A DNA stretch of 7,824 nt, taken from an uncultured bacterium (lineage in GTDB: Bacteria > Pseudomonadota > Alphaproteobacteria > Rhodospirillales > Rhodospirillaceae). Under the pieces are notes generated by a model. The model saw only the letters and a list, made by a program, of their open reading frames with translations, ran no database searches and was not told where the DNA came from. Made by a program: the position numbers and the translations under genes. Of the stretch, positions 1 through 6,280 are shown one piece after another (the stretch's first letter is position 1; each line of letters opens with the position of its first letter). The stretch lies in NCBI GenBank assembly GCA_903896775.1, contig CAITZE010000109.1, forward strand, positions 1-7,824, in the 5' to 3' direction.

Positions 1-110
1 CGATCTGTGAAGCTGTTGCCGACGAACAGAATGCTTTTGGCCGATGCCGCTGCGGGCATCAACAACATTGCCAGTATCCCCACGTTCCGTGTCGCCGTTA
101 CGATCTTCAT
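1..110 (-). CDS. Secreted protein with SGNH/DUF4886-like N-terminus (partial)
   Basis: Only the first 36 codons lie in the window; the rest continues past base 1. The reading starts at an ATG (complement of 108-110) preceded by a GGGAGGG ribosome binding site about 8 bases away. A hydrophobic stretch (about residues 11-24, ending AAASA-K) looks like a Sec signal peptide. Directly after it comes ILFVGNSFTD, which resembles the opening block of DUF4886/SGNH-hydrolase-like proteins, where the serine of GNS is the presumed nucleophile. From family knowledge this would be an exported esterase-like enzyme of unknown substrate. The start lies 24 bp beyond the stop of the SDR-like gene on the same strand, so co-transcription is possible. 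The family call rests on one short motif. Confidence 0.6.
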   Translation of the reverse strand, partial: MKIVTATRNVGILAMLLMPAAASAKSILFVGNSFTD

Positions 111-134
111 TTTCTAAACCCTCCCAGGCTTAAC

Positions 135-923
135 TCAGTACGTCAGTAAGGCCCACAGACCCGTGCGCTTGGCATCGATGGCGGCGTAAGTCTGCTTGAA
201 CGTCGCTTTATCTTCGAGCGCGCCAGCGACCAATTTGCCGAGATCGGCGCGCGTGATGCCGACAATGCTGGGCGCAATGTGGCCAAGCGCGGGCTCGCCT
301 GCTTTCGGGCTGTCCACCAACATTCCGGGACGGATGATGGTGTAATCGAGATCCGTGGTTTTCAGATAATCCTCGGCCACGGTCTTAGCCGCGAAATAAT
401 CCTTCAGAAAATAGCGCACAATCCACGGCGGGGTTTCGGCGCTGTCGCCGGCGCCAATAGCCGACACGAGGATCAGCCGCGTCACGCCCGCGGCTTTGGT
501 CGCGTCGATGACATTCTTATTGCCTTCGCCGTCGACGCGGTAATCGTCCTTGTGCCCGCCCAGCACTGAAATGGCGGCGCGGAATGGCGCTTCGGTGAAC
601 GCTTTTTTCAAACTCTCGGTGTCGAGCGCATCGCCGACAACGACATTGACGTTTAGAGCCTTCAGGGCGGCGGTATCCGCCGAGGCGCGCGCCATGACCG
701 TCACATGTTCATGCTGTGCGACGAGTTGCTTGACGACTTCGAGGCCCAGCTTTCCGGTTCCGCCGAATACCATGACGCCACCAGCGCGCGGCAACGCCTC
801 TTCGCTGACGCTGATGATCGGAGAGGCCTTCGGCGGCGGCGGCTCTTCTTGAGCGGATGTCGACAAGGCAGCAGGCGCGATTGCCAGCAGCGCGAGGATC
901 AACATGCGGAGAGTTGCGGCCAT
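135..923 (-). CDS. NAD(P)-binding SDR-like (NmrA/atypical SDR) protein with a signal peptide
   Basis: The protein has 262 residues. The Rossmann fold opens with VMVFGGTGKLG (residues 50-60, the glycine-rich nucleotide loop), followed by an acidic VVGDALD strand end (95-101), a YFAAK stretch fitting the SDR YxxxK pattern (Tyr176, Lys180) and the DYTIIRPGML block (193-202) typical of atypical SDRs such as NmrA/BVR-B-like NAD(P)H-binding proteins. The chosen start (complement of 921-923) has an ACGAGG sequence about 10 bases upstream; the open frame continues further upstream but only into the antisense of the TSUP gene. Before the Rossmann domain is an apparent Sec signal peptide (hydrophobic residues 7-20, ending STSAQ) and a proline-rich EEPPPPKASP linker. 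Export of an SDR is unusual because NAD(P) is scarce outside the cytoplasm. A second ATG at residue 7 would only shorten the signal's N-region. Substrate unknown. Confidence 0.85.
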   Translation of the reverse strand: MAATLRMLILALLAIAPAALSTSAQEEPPPPKASPIISVSEEALPRAGGVMVFGGTGKLGLEVVKQLVAQHEHVTVMARASADTAALKALNVNVVVGDALDTESLKKAFTEAPFRAAISVLGGHKDDYRVDGEGNKNVIDATKAAGVTRLILVSAIGAGDSAETPPWIVRYFLKDYFAAKTVAEDYLKTTDLDYTIIRPGMLVDSPKAGEPALGHIAPSIVGITRADLGKLVAGALEDKATFKQTYAAIDAKRTGLWALLTY

Positions 924-997
924 TGTTACAGAGCCTCGTTTAGAGCGGAACGCAAAGCGCGAGAAATCTCCCCGACGCCTCCCAGCGCCCCTCATGC

Positions 998-1786
998 CTA
1001 CATAAATAAGCGGACCGCCACAAGCAGAAGCGTGGCCGCCAACATTAAACGAAGCACATGGTCCGGGACGCGGCCGGCCACATAACTGCCGATCAGAATT
1101 CCGGGAATCGATCCCACCAGCAGCGAGCCCAAGAGCGGCCAATCGATTGAGCCCAGCATCCAGTGGCCGAGACCTGCAATGAGCGTCAAAGGCACAGCGT
1201 GAGCAATGTCGGAGCCGACAATCTTGGCGAGCGGTTGACGCGGATAAAGCGCCAGCAGCGCCGTAACACCAAGCGCGCCCGCACCGACGGAGGTGATCGT
1301 GACCAGAACACCAAGCGCCGCACCGACCGCGATTGTCAGGATCATGGTGCGGCGTTCGCTGAGATCGCCAACGCGTTCGGCATAGGCCGCCAGAATCTGC
1401 TTGTGAAAAATCAATACCAGGGCCGTCGCAAACAACGCGCAACCCAAGATCATAGTGATGATGTTGTGAGCGGTCGCGTTCTGGACATCGCTATGAGCGA
1501 GGATGAACACCGTCGCGGCGGTGGCCGGAACGCTGCCTGTGGCAAGCCGCGAGACGATGCGCCAATCGACGGTGCGCGTGAAGCCATTAAAGAAAGTGCC
1601 GCTGGTTTTAGTTGCCGCAGCATACAGCAGGTCGGTGCCCACAGCGGTTGCCGGATGAATGCCGAACAGCAAAATCAGCAAGGGCGTCATCAGCGAGCCG
1701 CCGCCCACGCCAGTCATGCCGACGAGAATGCCGACCGCGAGGCCGGACACGGAATAGAGCGGATTGATCAACGTCAGAAAATGCAT
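998..1786 (-). CDS. TauE/SafE (TSUP) family membrane permease
   Basis: This is a 262-residue, very hydrophobic protein of the usual length for the family. It shows the internal two-fold repeat of TSUP carriers: GMTGVGGGSLMTPLL (residues 23-37) is echoed by SVGAGALGVTALL (166-178), and GTDLLYAAATK (50-60) by GSDIAHAVPL (191-200). Around eight membrane segments are expected, with a polar central loop near residues 133-146. Family members move sulfur-containing anions such as sulfite, sulfoacetate or thiosulfate, usually outward; the substrate here cannot be read from sequence. The start codon lies 18 bp after the stop of the Rrf2-type regulator and has only a weak ribosome binding site, suggesting translational coupling and regulation by that neighbour. 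CysA at the other end of the window fits a sulfur theme but is not in the same unit. Confidence 0.92.
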   Translation of the reverse strand: MHFLTLINPLYSVSGLAVGILVGMTGVGGGSLMTPLLILLFGIHPATAVGTDLLYAAATKTSGTFFNGFTRTVDWRIVSRLATGSVPATAATVFILAHSDVQNATAHNIITMILGCALFATALVLIFHKQILAAYAERVGDLSERRTMILTIAVGAALGVLVTITSVGAGALGVTALLALYPRQPLAKIVGSDIAHAVPLTLIAGLGHWMLGSIDWPLLGSLLVGSIPGILIGSYVAGRVPDHVLRLMLAATLLLVAVRLFM

Positions 1787-1804
1787 GATTTCAAAAGCCG
1801 CGAT

Positions 1805-2218
1805 CTATTTTTTGAGAGCGTCGGCTAGGGTAGACTTGTCGAGAATTGCGGCGGACGCATCCCTGACACTGCGCATGATTCTGCGTATAGCGCAGGATTT
1901 CTCGTCCTCGCAATCGTCGCATTTGCGATAGGCCGTGAGACTCGCACAAGCCAAAGGTGCCAGCGGCCCGTCGGTGATGCGCACGATTTCGCCGAAGCTG
2001 ATTTTGTTGGGCGGTCGCGCCAGACAATAACCGCCGTTCTTACCGCGTTTGGCGTGCAGCAGTCCGCGCTTCTTCAGATCGAGCAGGATCAGTTCGAGAA
2101 ACTTGCGCGGCACTTTGCGTTGTTTGGCGATGTCAGCCACCAACACCAGCTCGCCTGGCTTGGCGGCAGCCAGCATGGTCATGGCGCGAAGGGCGTATTT
2201 GGAGCGTTGCGATAACAT
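1805..2218 (-). CDS. Rrf2-family transcriptional regulator with C-terminal cysteine cluster
   Basis: The protein has 137 residues and starts MLSQRSKYALRAM, the standard opening of Rrf2 regulators (IscR, NsrR, CymR relatives). The open frame runs 53 codons further upstream but that part has no family similarity, so the ATG at the complement of 2216-2218 is chosen; a GGGA element lies about 9 bases before it. A winged helix-turn-helix spans about residues 1-75, including VPRKFLELILLDLKKRGLL and the wing GKNGGYCLARP. The C-terminal part has cysteines 91, 100, 103 and 109 (C-x8-C-x2-C-x5-C), plus Cys65 in the wing. In IscR and NsrR three cysteines in this area bind an Fe-S cluster, so a redox, Fe-S or sulfur-species sensor is likely; the spacing differs from classic IscR. 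It is the first gene of the unit with the TSUP permease, which it probably controls along with itself. Confidence 0.9.
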   Translation of the reverse strand: MLSQRSKYALRAMTMLAAAKPGELVLVADIAKQRKVPRKFLELILLDLKKRGLLHAKRGKNGGYCLARPPNKISFGEIVRITDGPLAPLACASLTAYRKCDDCEDEKSCAIRRIMRSVRDASAAILDKSTLADALKK

Positions 2219-2337
2219 AGCGAAATCCCGATCACCTGACTGGACAATAGCCGGGGCATTGCGGGGGATACAAGGTTCTTCCTCAGGCCGCGCGCGGACC
2301 ACCGCTACGCAAAAAAACATCATGCGGCCAAGGGCAT

Positions 2338-2353
2338 GGCGGCAAAACCCGCC
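2338..2353. repeat. Short GGCGG/CCGCC inverted repeat in the divergent intergenic region
   Basis: Two perfect 5-base arms (GGCGG at 2338-2342 and CCGCC at 2349-2353) flank a 6-base CAAAAC loop. It lies between the divergent Rrf2 gene and the small ORF. No T-run follows on either strand, so it is not a typical intrinsic terminator. A minor operator or a chance hairpin are equally possible. Confidence 0.25.
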
Positions 2354-2382
2354 CCGAGAGCCCGGCGTGTCGCACATTGCCG

Positions 2383-2400
2383 TCTCTATATATAATGAGA
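2383..2400 (+). promoter_or_regulatory. Candidate promoter -10 (TATAAT) inside an AT-rich near-palindrome
   Basis: A perfect TATAAT occurs at 2391-2396, 29 bases before the ATG of the small ORF at 2426, in otherwise GC-rich DNA. It sits inside an 18-base near-palindrome (TCTC arm at 2383-2386, GAGA arm at 2397-2400, 7 of 9 pairs matching), so a regulator could also bind here. No convincing -35 element is seen 16-18 bases upstream. The direction toward the small ORF and BlaI-type operon is inferred from the -10 sequence. The rest of 2219-2425 holds the upstream sequence of the Rrf2 gene, where I see no clear promoter. Confidence 0.45.
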
Positions 2401-2425
2401 GATCGATTCCCGGGGAGGAGCCGAC

Positions 2426-2590
2426 ATGAAGCGCTGCGCCATCGCGATGGCCGTTTCTGAGTTCGGATTCATCAATACATCAGCCTCGGCACAGACACCT
2501 GTCCCCGTACCGCAGCAGATCGATCTCGCCACTTGGATGAAGCGAAGAGGGCCTGAACGCAGGGTGGCCTCAGTTCACGCAGCAGCTTGA
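2426..2590 (+). pseudogene. Small exported-peptide ORF, probable remnant of the effector-family gene
   Basis: This 54-codon frame runs from an ATG with a strong GGGGAGGAG ribosome binding site (2412-2420) to a TGA just before the operator. Residues 1-22 (MKRCAIAMAV..SASAQ) look like a signal peptide ending in the same ASAQTP/RAQTSDP style as the two secreted proteins downstream. Residues 31-40 (QIDLATWMKR) match the conserved C-terminal tail of those proteins (AQINLAAWMKR and AQINLADWMKR), and the similarity is clear in the DNA. The whole central domain is absent. After the WMKR tail the frame runs on into an unrelated 14-residue end. The simplest reading is a family member collapsed by internal deletion, with initiation signals intact; a functional short secreted peptide is possible. 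It lies immediately upstream of the BlaI-type gene, in the same orientation. Confidence 0.55.
2515..2547 (+). repeat. Copy of the conserved 3' tail (WMKR) of the effector genes
   Basis: This 33-base segment aligns without gaps to 6196-6228 and 7177-7209, the 3' ends of the two downstream secreted-protein genes. By eye about 28 of 33 positions match the 7177 copy, including the uninterrupted TTGGATGAAGCG block. Reading frame is preserved (QIDLATWMKR against QINLADWMKR). This supports descent of the small ORF from a third member of the family. Confidence 0.75.
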
Positions 2591-2601
2591 GTTTTACGCC
2601 A

Positions 2602-2628
2602 TAGTAGTATCTACTACGTCTATAGTAG
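2602..2628. promoter_or_regulatory. Palindromic TAGTAG/CTACTA operator for the BlaI-type repressor
   Basis: Three half-sites follow one another: TAGTAG (2602-2607), CTACTA (2611-2616) and TAGTAG (2623-2628). The first two form a perfect inverted repeat around TAT; the second and third form another around CGTCTA, extendable to TCTACTA..TAGTAGA (2610-2629). BlaI/MecI/CopY regulators bind dyads built from similar TACTA/TACA-type half-sites, and this one ends 23 bases before the start codon of the BlaI-type gene. TATAGT at 2621-2626, a possible -10 element, is embedded in the site, so binding would block transcription. Autoregulation of the four-gene operon is inferred. Confidence 0.75.
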
Positions 2629-2651
2629 ATTCGCGCAAAGGGGTAAACGTC

Positions 2652-3038
2652 ATGGCGATCCCTAAGCTCACGACATTAGAACTCCGCATTATGGAGGCCG
2701 TGTGGAAGCACGGCGCTTGTTCCGTGCGCGAGATTCAAGAGGCGTTTCCCGCGGCAGGCCGCCCCGCCTACACCACCATCCAAACCACGGTGTACCGGCT
2801 GGAAACCAAAAAGGCGCTGCGGCGCGTCAAGAAAATCAGCAACGCACATATCTTCGAGGCCTCGATCTCGCCGCATGCGGCGCGCGGCAAATTGATCGAT
2901 GAACTGCTGAGTCTGTTCGGCGGCGGGCCCAGTCTTCTGATGGCCCATATGATCGAGACCGGAAAACTGACCAAAGAAGATATCGCCGAGGCCGAAGAAG
3001 TTCTCGCCAAGCACAAACGCAAGGGGAAATCCGAATGA
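2652..3038 (+). CDS. BlaI/MecI/CopY-family transcriptional repressor
   Basis: The 128-residue length is normal for the family. The N-terminal winged helix (about residues 5-72) has the hallmark LTTLELRIMEAVWKHG opening, the SVREIQEAF helix and the recognition helix YTTIQTTVYRLETKKAL (40-56), ending in HIFEASIS in place of the usual Y-x-Y/F-x-P strand. The C-terminal helices (74-122) would form the dimer and the site cut on induction; no obvious Asn-Phe scissile pair like that of staphylococcal MecI/BlaI is visible. An AAAGGGG ribosome binding site lies about 8 bases before the ATG. The stop overlaps the start of the M56 gene (ATGA), the usual arrangement of a repressor and its membrane protease. 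It probably binds the TAGTAG dyad just upstream and represses its own operon until inactivated through the M56 partner. Confidence 0.93.
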   Translation: MAIPKLTTLELRIMEAVWKHGACSVREIQEAFPAAGRPAYTTIQTTVYRLETKKALRRVKKISNAHIFEASISPHAARGKLIDELLSLFGGGPSLLMAHMIETGKLTKEDIAEAEEVLAKHKRKGKSE

Positions 3039-5194
3039 CCTCTCTCGTTATCGAGCATCTGCTGCAGTCCACGTTGTTCGCGGTCTTTTTGGGGCTCATC
3101 ACGCTCTGTTTCACGAACAATCGGGCTGCCGTGCGGTACTGGCTGTGGTTCGCCGCTTCGGTGAAATTCCTGATCCCCTTTTCGCTGATCGTCGGCATCG
3201 GCGAATATTTACGCTGGGAAACCGCACCGGCGGTCGCACTCGACATTCCATGGTCTGCCGAGGCAATTGCTCCCCTCGTCTCCCCGATCGTCACGCCGAC
3301 GGCATCCACATTGACCACCGCTAGCGATATCGGTCTCGCGCCAACGCAGGTCGCCTTCGAACCCGCCAGTTCCGGCCTCGATCTTGGGTCCGTACTCATC
3401 GCCATTTGGGTTATCGGCAGCGCCTTTCTGTTTTGCCGCTGGATGGTGCAAGGGATGCGGCTCGCGGCCGTGCGTAAGGCCTCGCGCCCGGCCCCAACCA
3501 ATGTAGCCAACACAGCCGCGATTCCCGTTCGCTTGAGCAATTCTTTATTCGAGCCGGGACTCGTTGGCATCTTCCGCCCGGTTTTGCTGCAGCCGGAAGG
3601 GATCGCCTTACAACTCTCGCCGTCGCAGATCGCTCTGGTGATCGAGCACGAGCTTTGCCATTGGCGGCGGCGCGATAATCTAACCGCCGCCATCCACATG
3701 GCGACGGAATTGGTATTCTGGTTCAATCCGCTGGTGTGGTGGATTGGTGCACGCCTGATCGTCGAACGGGAAAATGCCTGCGACGAAAGCGTGCTGGCCA
3801 CCTGCGACAATCCCACGGCCTACGCCGACAGCATCCTCGAAGTTTGCCGGTTCTACGTGCGCTCGCCGCTGGCTTGCGCACCGGGTGTCGCCGGCGCGAA
3901 CCTCAAGCATCGTGTTGAGAGGATCGTGGCAGATATAAACCTCATCCGCGTTAGCGGCGCGAAGCGTGTTCTGCTGACTGCAATTGCGGTAGCCACCCTG
4001 GTATTGCCTATGGCGGCAGGCGTGTTGACACCTTCGGCTATCGCCGCTCTGCCGCCGCAACCAGATGTGCCCGCGGATATGATTCCGCAGCACGCAGCCC
4101 CGTCGCGCGAAGTTGTACCGCAACCCGTTGCCGCATTGACGCAGGAAGAACAAACCGCCCCCCAGAAAGCGCCAGCGCCAAAGCCGGCCCCGAAGGCCGC
4201 TCCAAGCCCTATGATCGCGCACCCCGTCGCCGACGAAACGCGTAGCGAAGCACTCCCGAGCAAAGGGCCTCAAGATATTGTCACGGCGAGCCTCGCACCA
4301 CCAATCGTGACACAACAATTGATGCAGCAAGCGGTGCCGGCGGCGGAAGAAATTGTCGTGACTGGCAACAAGATTCTCGACTATGTGCGCACGCGCACGT
4401 TTGTACACAGCTATACGGCGCCATCGACCTTTGTTGATCAGATCTCGCGCTGGGATGCGCCGTTGTGCGTGGATACCTCGGGTATGGCGCCACGCTATAA
4501 TGCCTTCGTCACCGCGCGGATTAAGGATATCGCGGCGCAAATCGGCGCACCCAGAGTCAAAACCGGCTCTTGCGATGTCGACCTCAAGATTGTCTTCAGC
4601 GTGCATCCGCAAGAGCAGGTCGACGATATGAAGCATCATTTCCCGGTTCTTCTTGGGCCTCACTATCCGGCAATGCGCGACAGACTAGCGAGCATCACTC
4701 ATCCCATCGAGGCGTGGTACGCCACCGGCACGCGCGATAGCCGCGGCAGATGGCAACTCGACCACCATGACACGTGGTTTAATACGATGCCGGGTGGAAA
4801 TCTGGAGTCCTTTCCGGTTTATTACGTCCCAGGCAGCCGGCTCAGAACGGGCATGACCAGCGACTTCGCAAAGGTCGTCATTGTTGCCGATATCGACAAG
4901 ATCGAAGGCCGCGACATCGGCACTGTTGCCGATTACATCGCGATGATGGCCTTCGCACGCGCCAAGACGCTCGATAAATGCCAAGAACTTCCCAGTATTT
5001 CCAACGCGTTTGCCAATTGCAGCGCCGATACCAAAGCCACGGCGCTTTCGCCTTACGACATCGCTTATCTAAAAGCGCTTTACCGGACGACCAGTGACGT
5101 TCCCCATGACGTGCAGCAATCGGCGATAGGCGCCGTCATGCAGAGCCTGCTCGAGCAGCAAGTCGCTCTGCAAAAAGGTACGCCTGCAAATTAG
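3035..5194 (+). CDS. BlaR1/MecR1-like M56 membrane metalloprotease-sensor with a non-penicillin-binding ectodomain
   Basis: The protein has 719 residues. Membrane segments are seen near residues 10-26, 35-55, 115-137 and 311-335. Between the last two lies the M56 zinc-protease domain: LVGIFRPVLLQPEG (176-189), HELCH (205-209, zinc ligands His205/His209, catalytic Glu206) and ERENACDE (244-251, Glu246 the probable third ligand). A proline/alanine-rich linker (about 340-435) leads to a periplasmic domain of about 280 residues (438-719). In BlaR1/MecR1 this place is taken by a penicillin-binding domain; here it is a paralogue of the two secreted proteins encoded next. The protein should sit in the inner membrane, sense something through the ectodomain and trigger removal of the BlaI-type repressor. 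It overlaps the repressor gene by 4 bases, and the next gene begins 39 bp after its stop. Protease active site is complete. Ligand unknown. Confidence 0.9.
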   Translation: MTSLVIEHLLQSTLFAVFLGLITLCFTNNRAAVRYWLWFAASVKFLIPFSLIVGIGEYLRWETAPAVALDIPWSAEAIAPLVSPIVTPTASTLTTASDIGLAPTQVAFEPASSGLDLGSVLIAIWVIGSAFLFCRWMVQGMRLAAVRKASRPAPTNVANTAAIPVRLSNSLFEPGLVGIFRPVLLQPEGIALQLSPSQIALVIEHELCHWRRRDNLTAAIHMATELVFWFNPLVWWIGARLIVERENACDESVLATCDNPTAYADSILEVCRFYVRSPLACAPGVAGANLKHRVERIVADINLIRVSGAKRVLLTAIAVATLVLPMAAGVLTPSAIAALPPQPDVPADMIPQHAAPSREVVPQPVAALTQEEQTAPQKAPAPKPAPKAAPSPMIAHPVADETRSEALPSKGPQDIVTASLAPPIVTQQLMQQAVPAAEEIVVTGNKILDYVRTRTFVHSYTAPSTFVDQISRWDAPLCVDTSGMAPRYNAFVTARIKDIAAQIGAPRVKTGSCDVDLKIVFSVHPQEQVDDMKHHFPVLLGPHYPAMRDRLASITHPIEAWYATGTRDSRGRWQLDHHDTWFNTMPGGNLESFPVYYVPGSRLRTGMTSDFAKVVIVADIDKIEGRDIGTVADYIAMMAFARAKTLDKCQELPSISNAFANCSADTKATALSPYDIAYLKALYRTTSDVPHDVQQSAIGAVMQSLLEQQVALQKGTPAN
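4346..5191 (+). other. Sensor ectodomain, paralogue of the two downstream secreted proteins
   Basis: Residues 438-719 of the M56 protein align end to end with the mature parts of the next two gene products. Shared landmarks in order are: a first strand EIVVTG (against EITVMG, DVTVLG); ARW/SRW followed by a cysteine (Cys478); NAFVTARIKDIAAQIGA (489-505), nearly identical to the second secreted protein; a second cysteine (513); LGPHY (against LGSHY); HPIEAWYATGT (556-566); PGSR (599-602); VADYIAMMAFA (631-641); CQELPSISNAF (649-659); and LSPYDIAYLKALY (671-683). The domain lacks two of the six cysteines of the secreted members and ends in a divergent VMQSLLEQ instead of WMKRSL. I do not recognise it as a named family. 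Confidence 0.85.
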
Positions 5195-5222
5195 CTATTC
5201 GTGACGGTGGTCTATGACGCCT

Positions 5223-5230
5223 GGGAGGGG
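5223..5230 (+). promoter_or_regulatory. Ribosome binding site fixing the start of the first secreted protein
   Basis: GGGAGGGG ends 3 bases before the ATG at 5234 (GGAGG core 5 bases away). An in-frame GTG at 5201 would add 11 residues that do not fit a signal peptide and has no comparable site, so 5234 is taken as the start. Confidence 0.8.
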
Positions 5231-5233
5231 TCC

Positions 5234-6247
5234 ATGACACGACGCGCATTTACCCAAGCTGCCGCACTCTTCATTGCTGCCGCCACGGCAAACCCGGCGA
5301 CGTGGGCGCAAACGAGCGATCCCAGCGCAGCTCCGCCCGCACAATCCGCAGATCCGCCCATTCAGGAAATCACGGTCATGGGCGTGCGGGAAAAGATGAT
5401 TCATGATTTCGTGAACACCTATGTTGCACCTGTGAACTCGCTCATCGGCGGCATCGCGCGCTGGCGGATGGGTGTGTGTCCCGCGACCACCGGTTTAGTC
5501 GACCCCTGGAATAATCGTGTCACCGATCGCATCAAGGCGGTAGCGGCGCGCGTGGGTGCGCCGGTGGACACGAACGTGCCGTGCAAAACCAACATTCAGG
5601 TGATCTTCACGTCCAAACCGCAAGCCTTGATGGACGAGGTTCGCAGGAAGGCGCAGTGGCTGCTGGGCTCGCACTATCGGGCGCAAGCCAAAGAGCTCGC
5701 CACCGTTAGACAGCCAATCCAGGCGTGGTACGCGACAGCCACGGCCAACCGCGACGGCCGGCTGACGATGGACGATATCGGCGACATCGGCGGCGATTGC
5801 ACTTTCACAGTTTCAGGAGACTTCAACGGAATCCCGGGACCGGGAGGTATCGGCGCGGCGGGCGGCGCACCCTTCGAGATCACGGCCAGTTCCTGCAATC
5901 AGGTCAACGGCAGCCGCATCAGCGACGGCTTTAGCAGCGAGTTTAACGTGGTGACCGTCATCGTCGATACGACCAAACTCGGCAAAATCAGCACGCGGAC
6001 CCTCGCCGATTACGTTGCAATGGTGGCGTTGGCGCAGACCAAATCTTTCGGCACGTGCCTCGCGTTACCCAGTATCGCCAATCTCATAAACCCCGACTGC
6101 GATGCCACGAAGAAAGCCGAACGACTGACCGAGAACGATCTCGCCTATCTGACGGTGCTTTATCAGATGAAGATCGATGCCAAAGCGGGCCTCGCGCAAA
6201 TCAATCTCGCGGCCTGGATGAAGCGAAGTCTCGATCATTCGGAGTAG
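5234..6247 (+). CDS. Secreted effector-family protein 1 (six cysteines, Tat-like signal), function unknown
   Basis: The protein has 337 residues and no family I can name. The N-terminus MTRRAFTQAAALF has a twin-arginine pattern (T-R-R-x-F) followed by a hydrophobic core and cleavage near TWAQ (about residue 26), so Tat export is likely. A short Pro/Ala-rich spacer precedes the domain, which begins at IQEITVMGV (43-51). Cysteines lie at 82, 117, 189, 221, 275 and 289. The conserved core is PIQAWYATATA (161-171), DDIGDIG, NGSRISDGF, LADYVAMVALAQTK, LPSIANL (278-284), LTENDLAYLTVLY (298-310) and the tail AQINLAAWMKRSL. Between cysteines 3 and 4 is an extra Gly/Pro-rich loop (about 195-213) absent from its paralogue. 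It is the third gene of the BlaI-type operon and shares its domain with the sensor's ectodomain, so it probably acts outside the cytoplasm on the same ligand or partner. No catalytic motif is evident. Confidence 0.88.
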   Translation: MTRRAFTQAAALFIAAATANPATWAQTSDPSAAPPAQSADPPIQEITVMGVREKMIHDFVNTYVAPVNSLIGGIARWRMGVCPATTGLVDPWNNRVTDRIKAVAARVGAPVDTNVPCKTNIQVIFTSKPQALMDEVRRKAQWLLGSHYRAQAKELATVRQPIQAWYATATANRDGRLTMDDIGDIGGDCTFTVSGDFNGIPGPGGIGAAGGAPFEITASSCNQVNGSRISDGFSSEFNVVTVIVDTTKLGKISTRTLADYVAMVALAQTKSFGTCLALPSIANLINPDCDATKKAERLTENDLAYLTVLYQMKIDAKAGLAQINLAAWMKRSLDHSE

Positions 6248-6280
6248 GCATTGAATGCGCCGCAACGATAGGAGGGCGAA

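Noticed and set aside
924..1442. Upstream 173-codon extension of the SDR-like reading frame
   Set aside because: It lies antisense-frame within the TSUP permease gene, has Arg/Cys/Gly-rich composition and no similarity; the signal peptide and ribosome binding site support the start at 923.
1163..1828. 221-codon plus-strand frame opposite the TSUP gene
   Set aside because: The translation is Arg/Gln/Asp-rich with no recognisable domain, and the opposite strand encodes a clear membrane carrier.
2338..2353. Intrinsic terminator at the GGCGG/CCGCC hairpin
   Set aside because: The stem is only five pairs and no T-run follows on either strand.
2219..2377. N-terminal extension of the Rrf2 frame
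   Set aside because: Rrf2 proteins start at MxLSxxxxYALRA; the extra 53 codons show no conserved features and cross the intergenic region.
4052..4345. TonB-like energy transducer reading of the Pro/Ala/Lys-rich linker
   Set aside because: A TonB C-terminal domain does not follow; the sequence after the linker aligns with the secreted paralogues instead.
4559..4567. KTG triad in the sensor ectodomain (residues 509-511), as in penicillin-binding proteins
   Set aside because: The matching positions in both paralogues are not KTG, and no SxxK or SxN motif stands in the expected order, so a beta-lactam-binding domain is not supported.
2836..4663. Long minus-strand open frames (2836-3816 and 3680-4663) opposite the repressor and sensor genes
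   Set aside because: Both are antisense shadows of well-supported coding sequence, with low-complexity Arg/Ser-rich translations and no ribosome binding site or family motif.
5201..5233. GTG start at 5201 for secreted protein 1
   Set aside because: It adds polar residues in front of a good twin-arginine signal and has no Shine-Dalgarno sequence, whereas the ATG at 5234 has GGGAGGGG.
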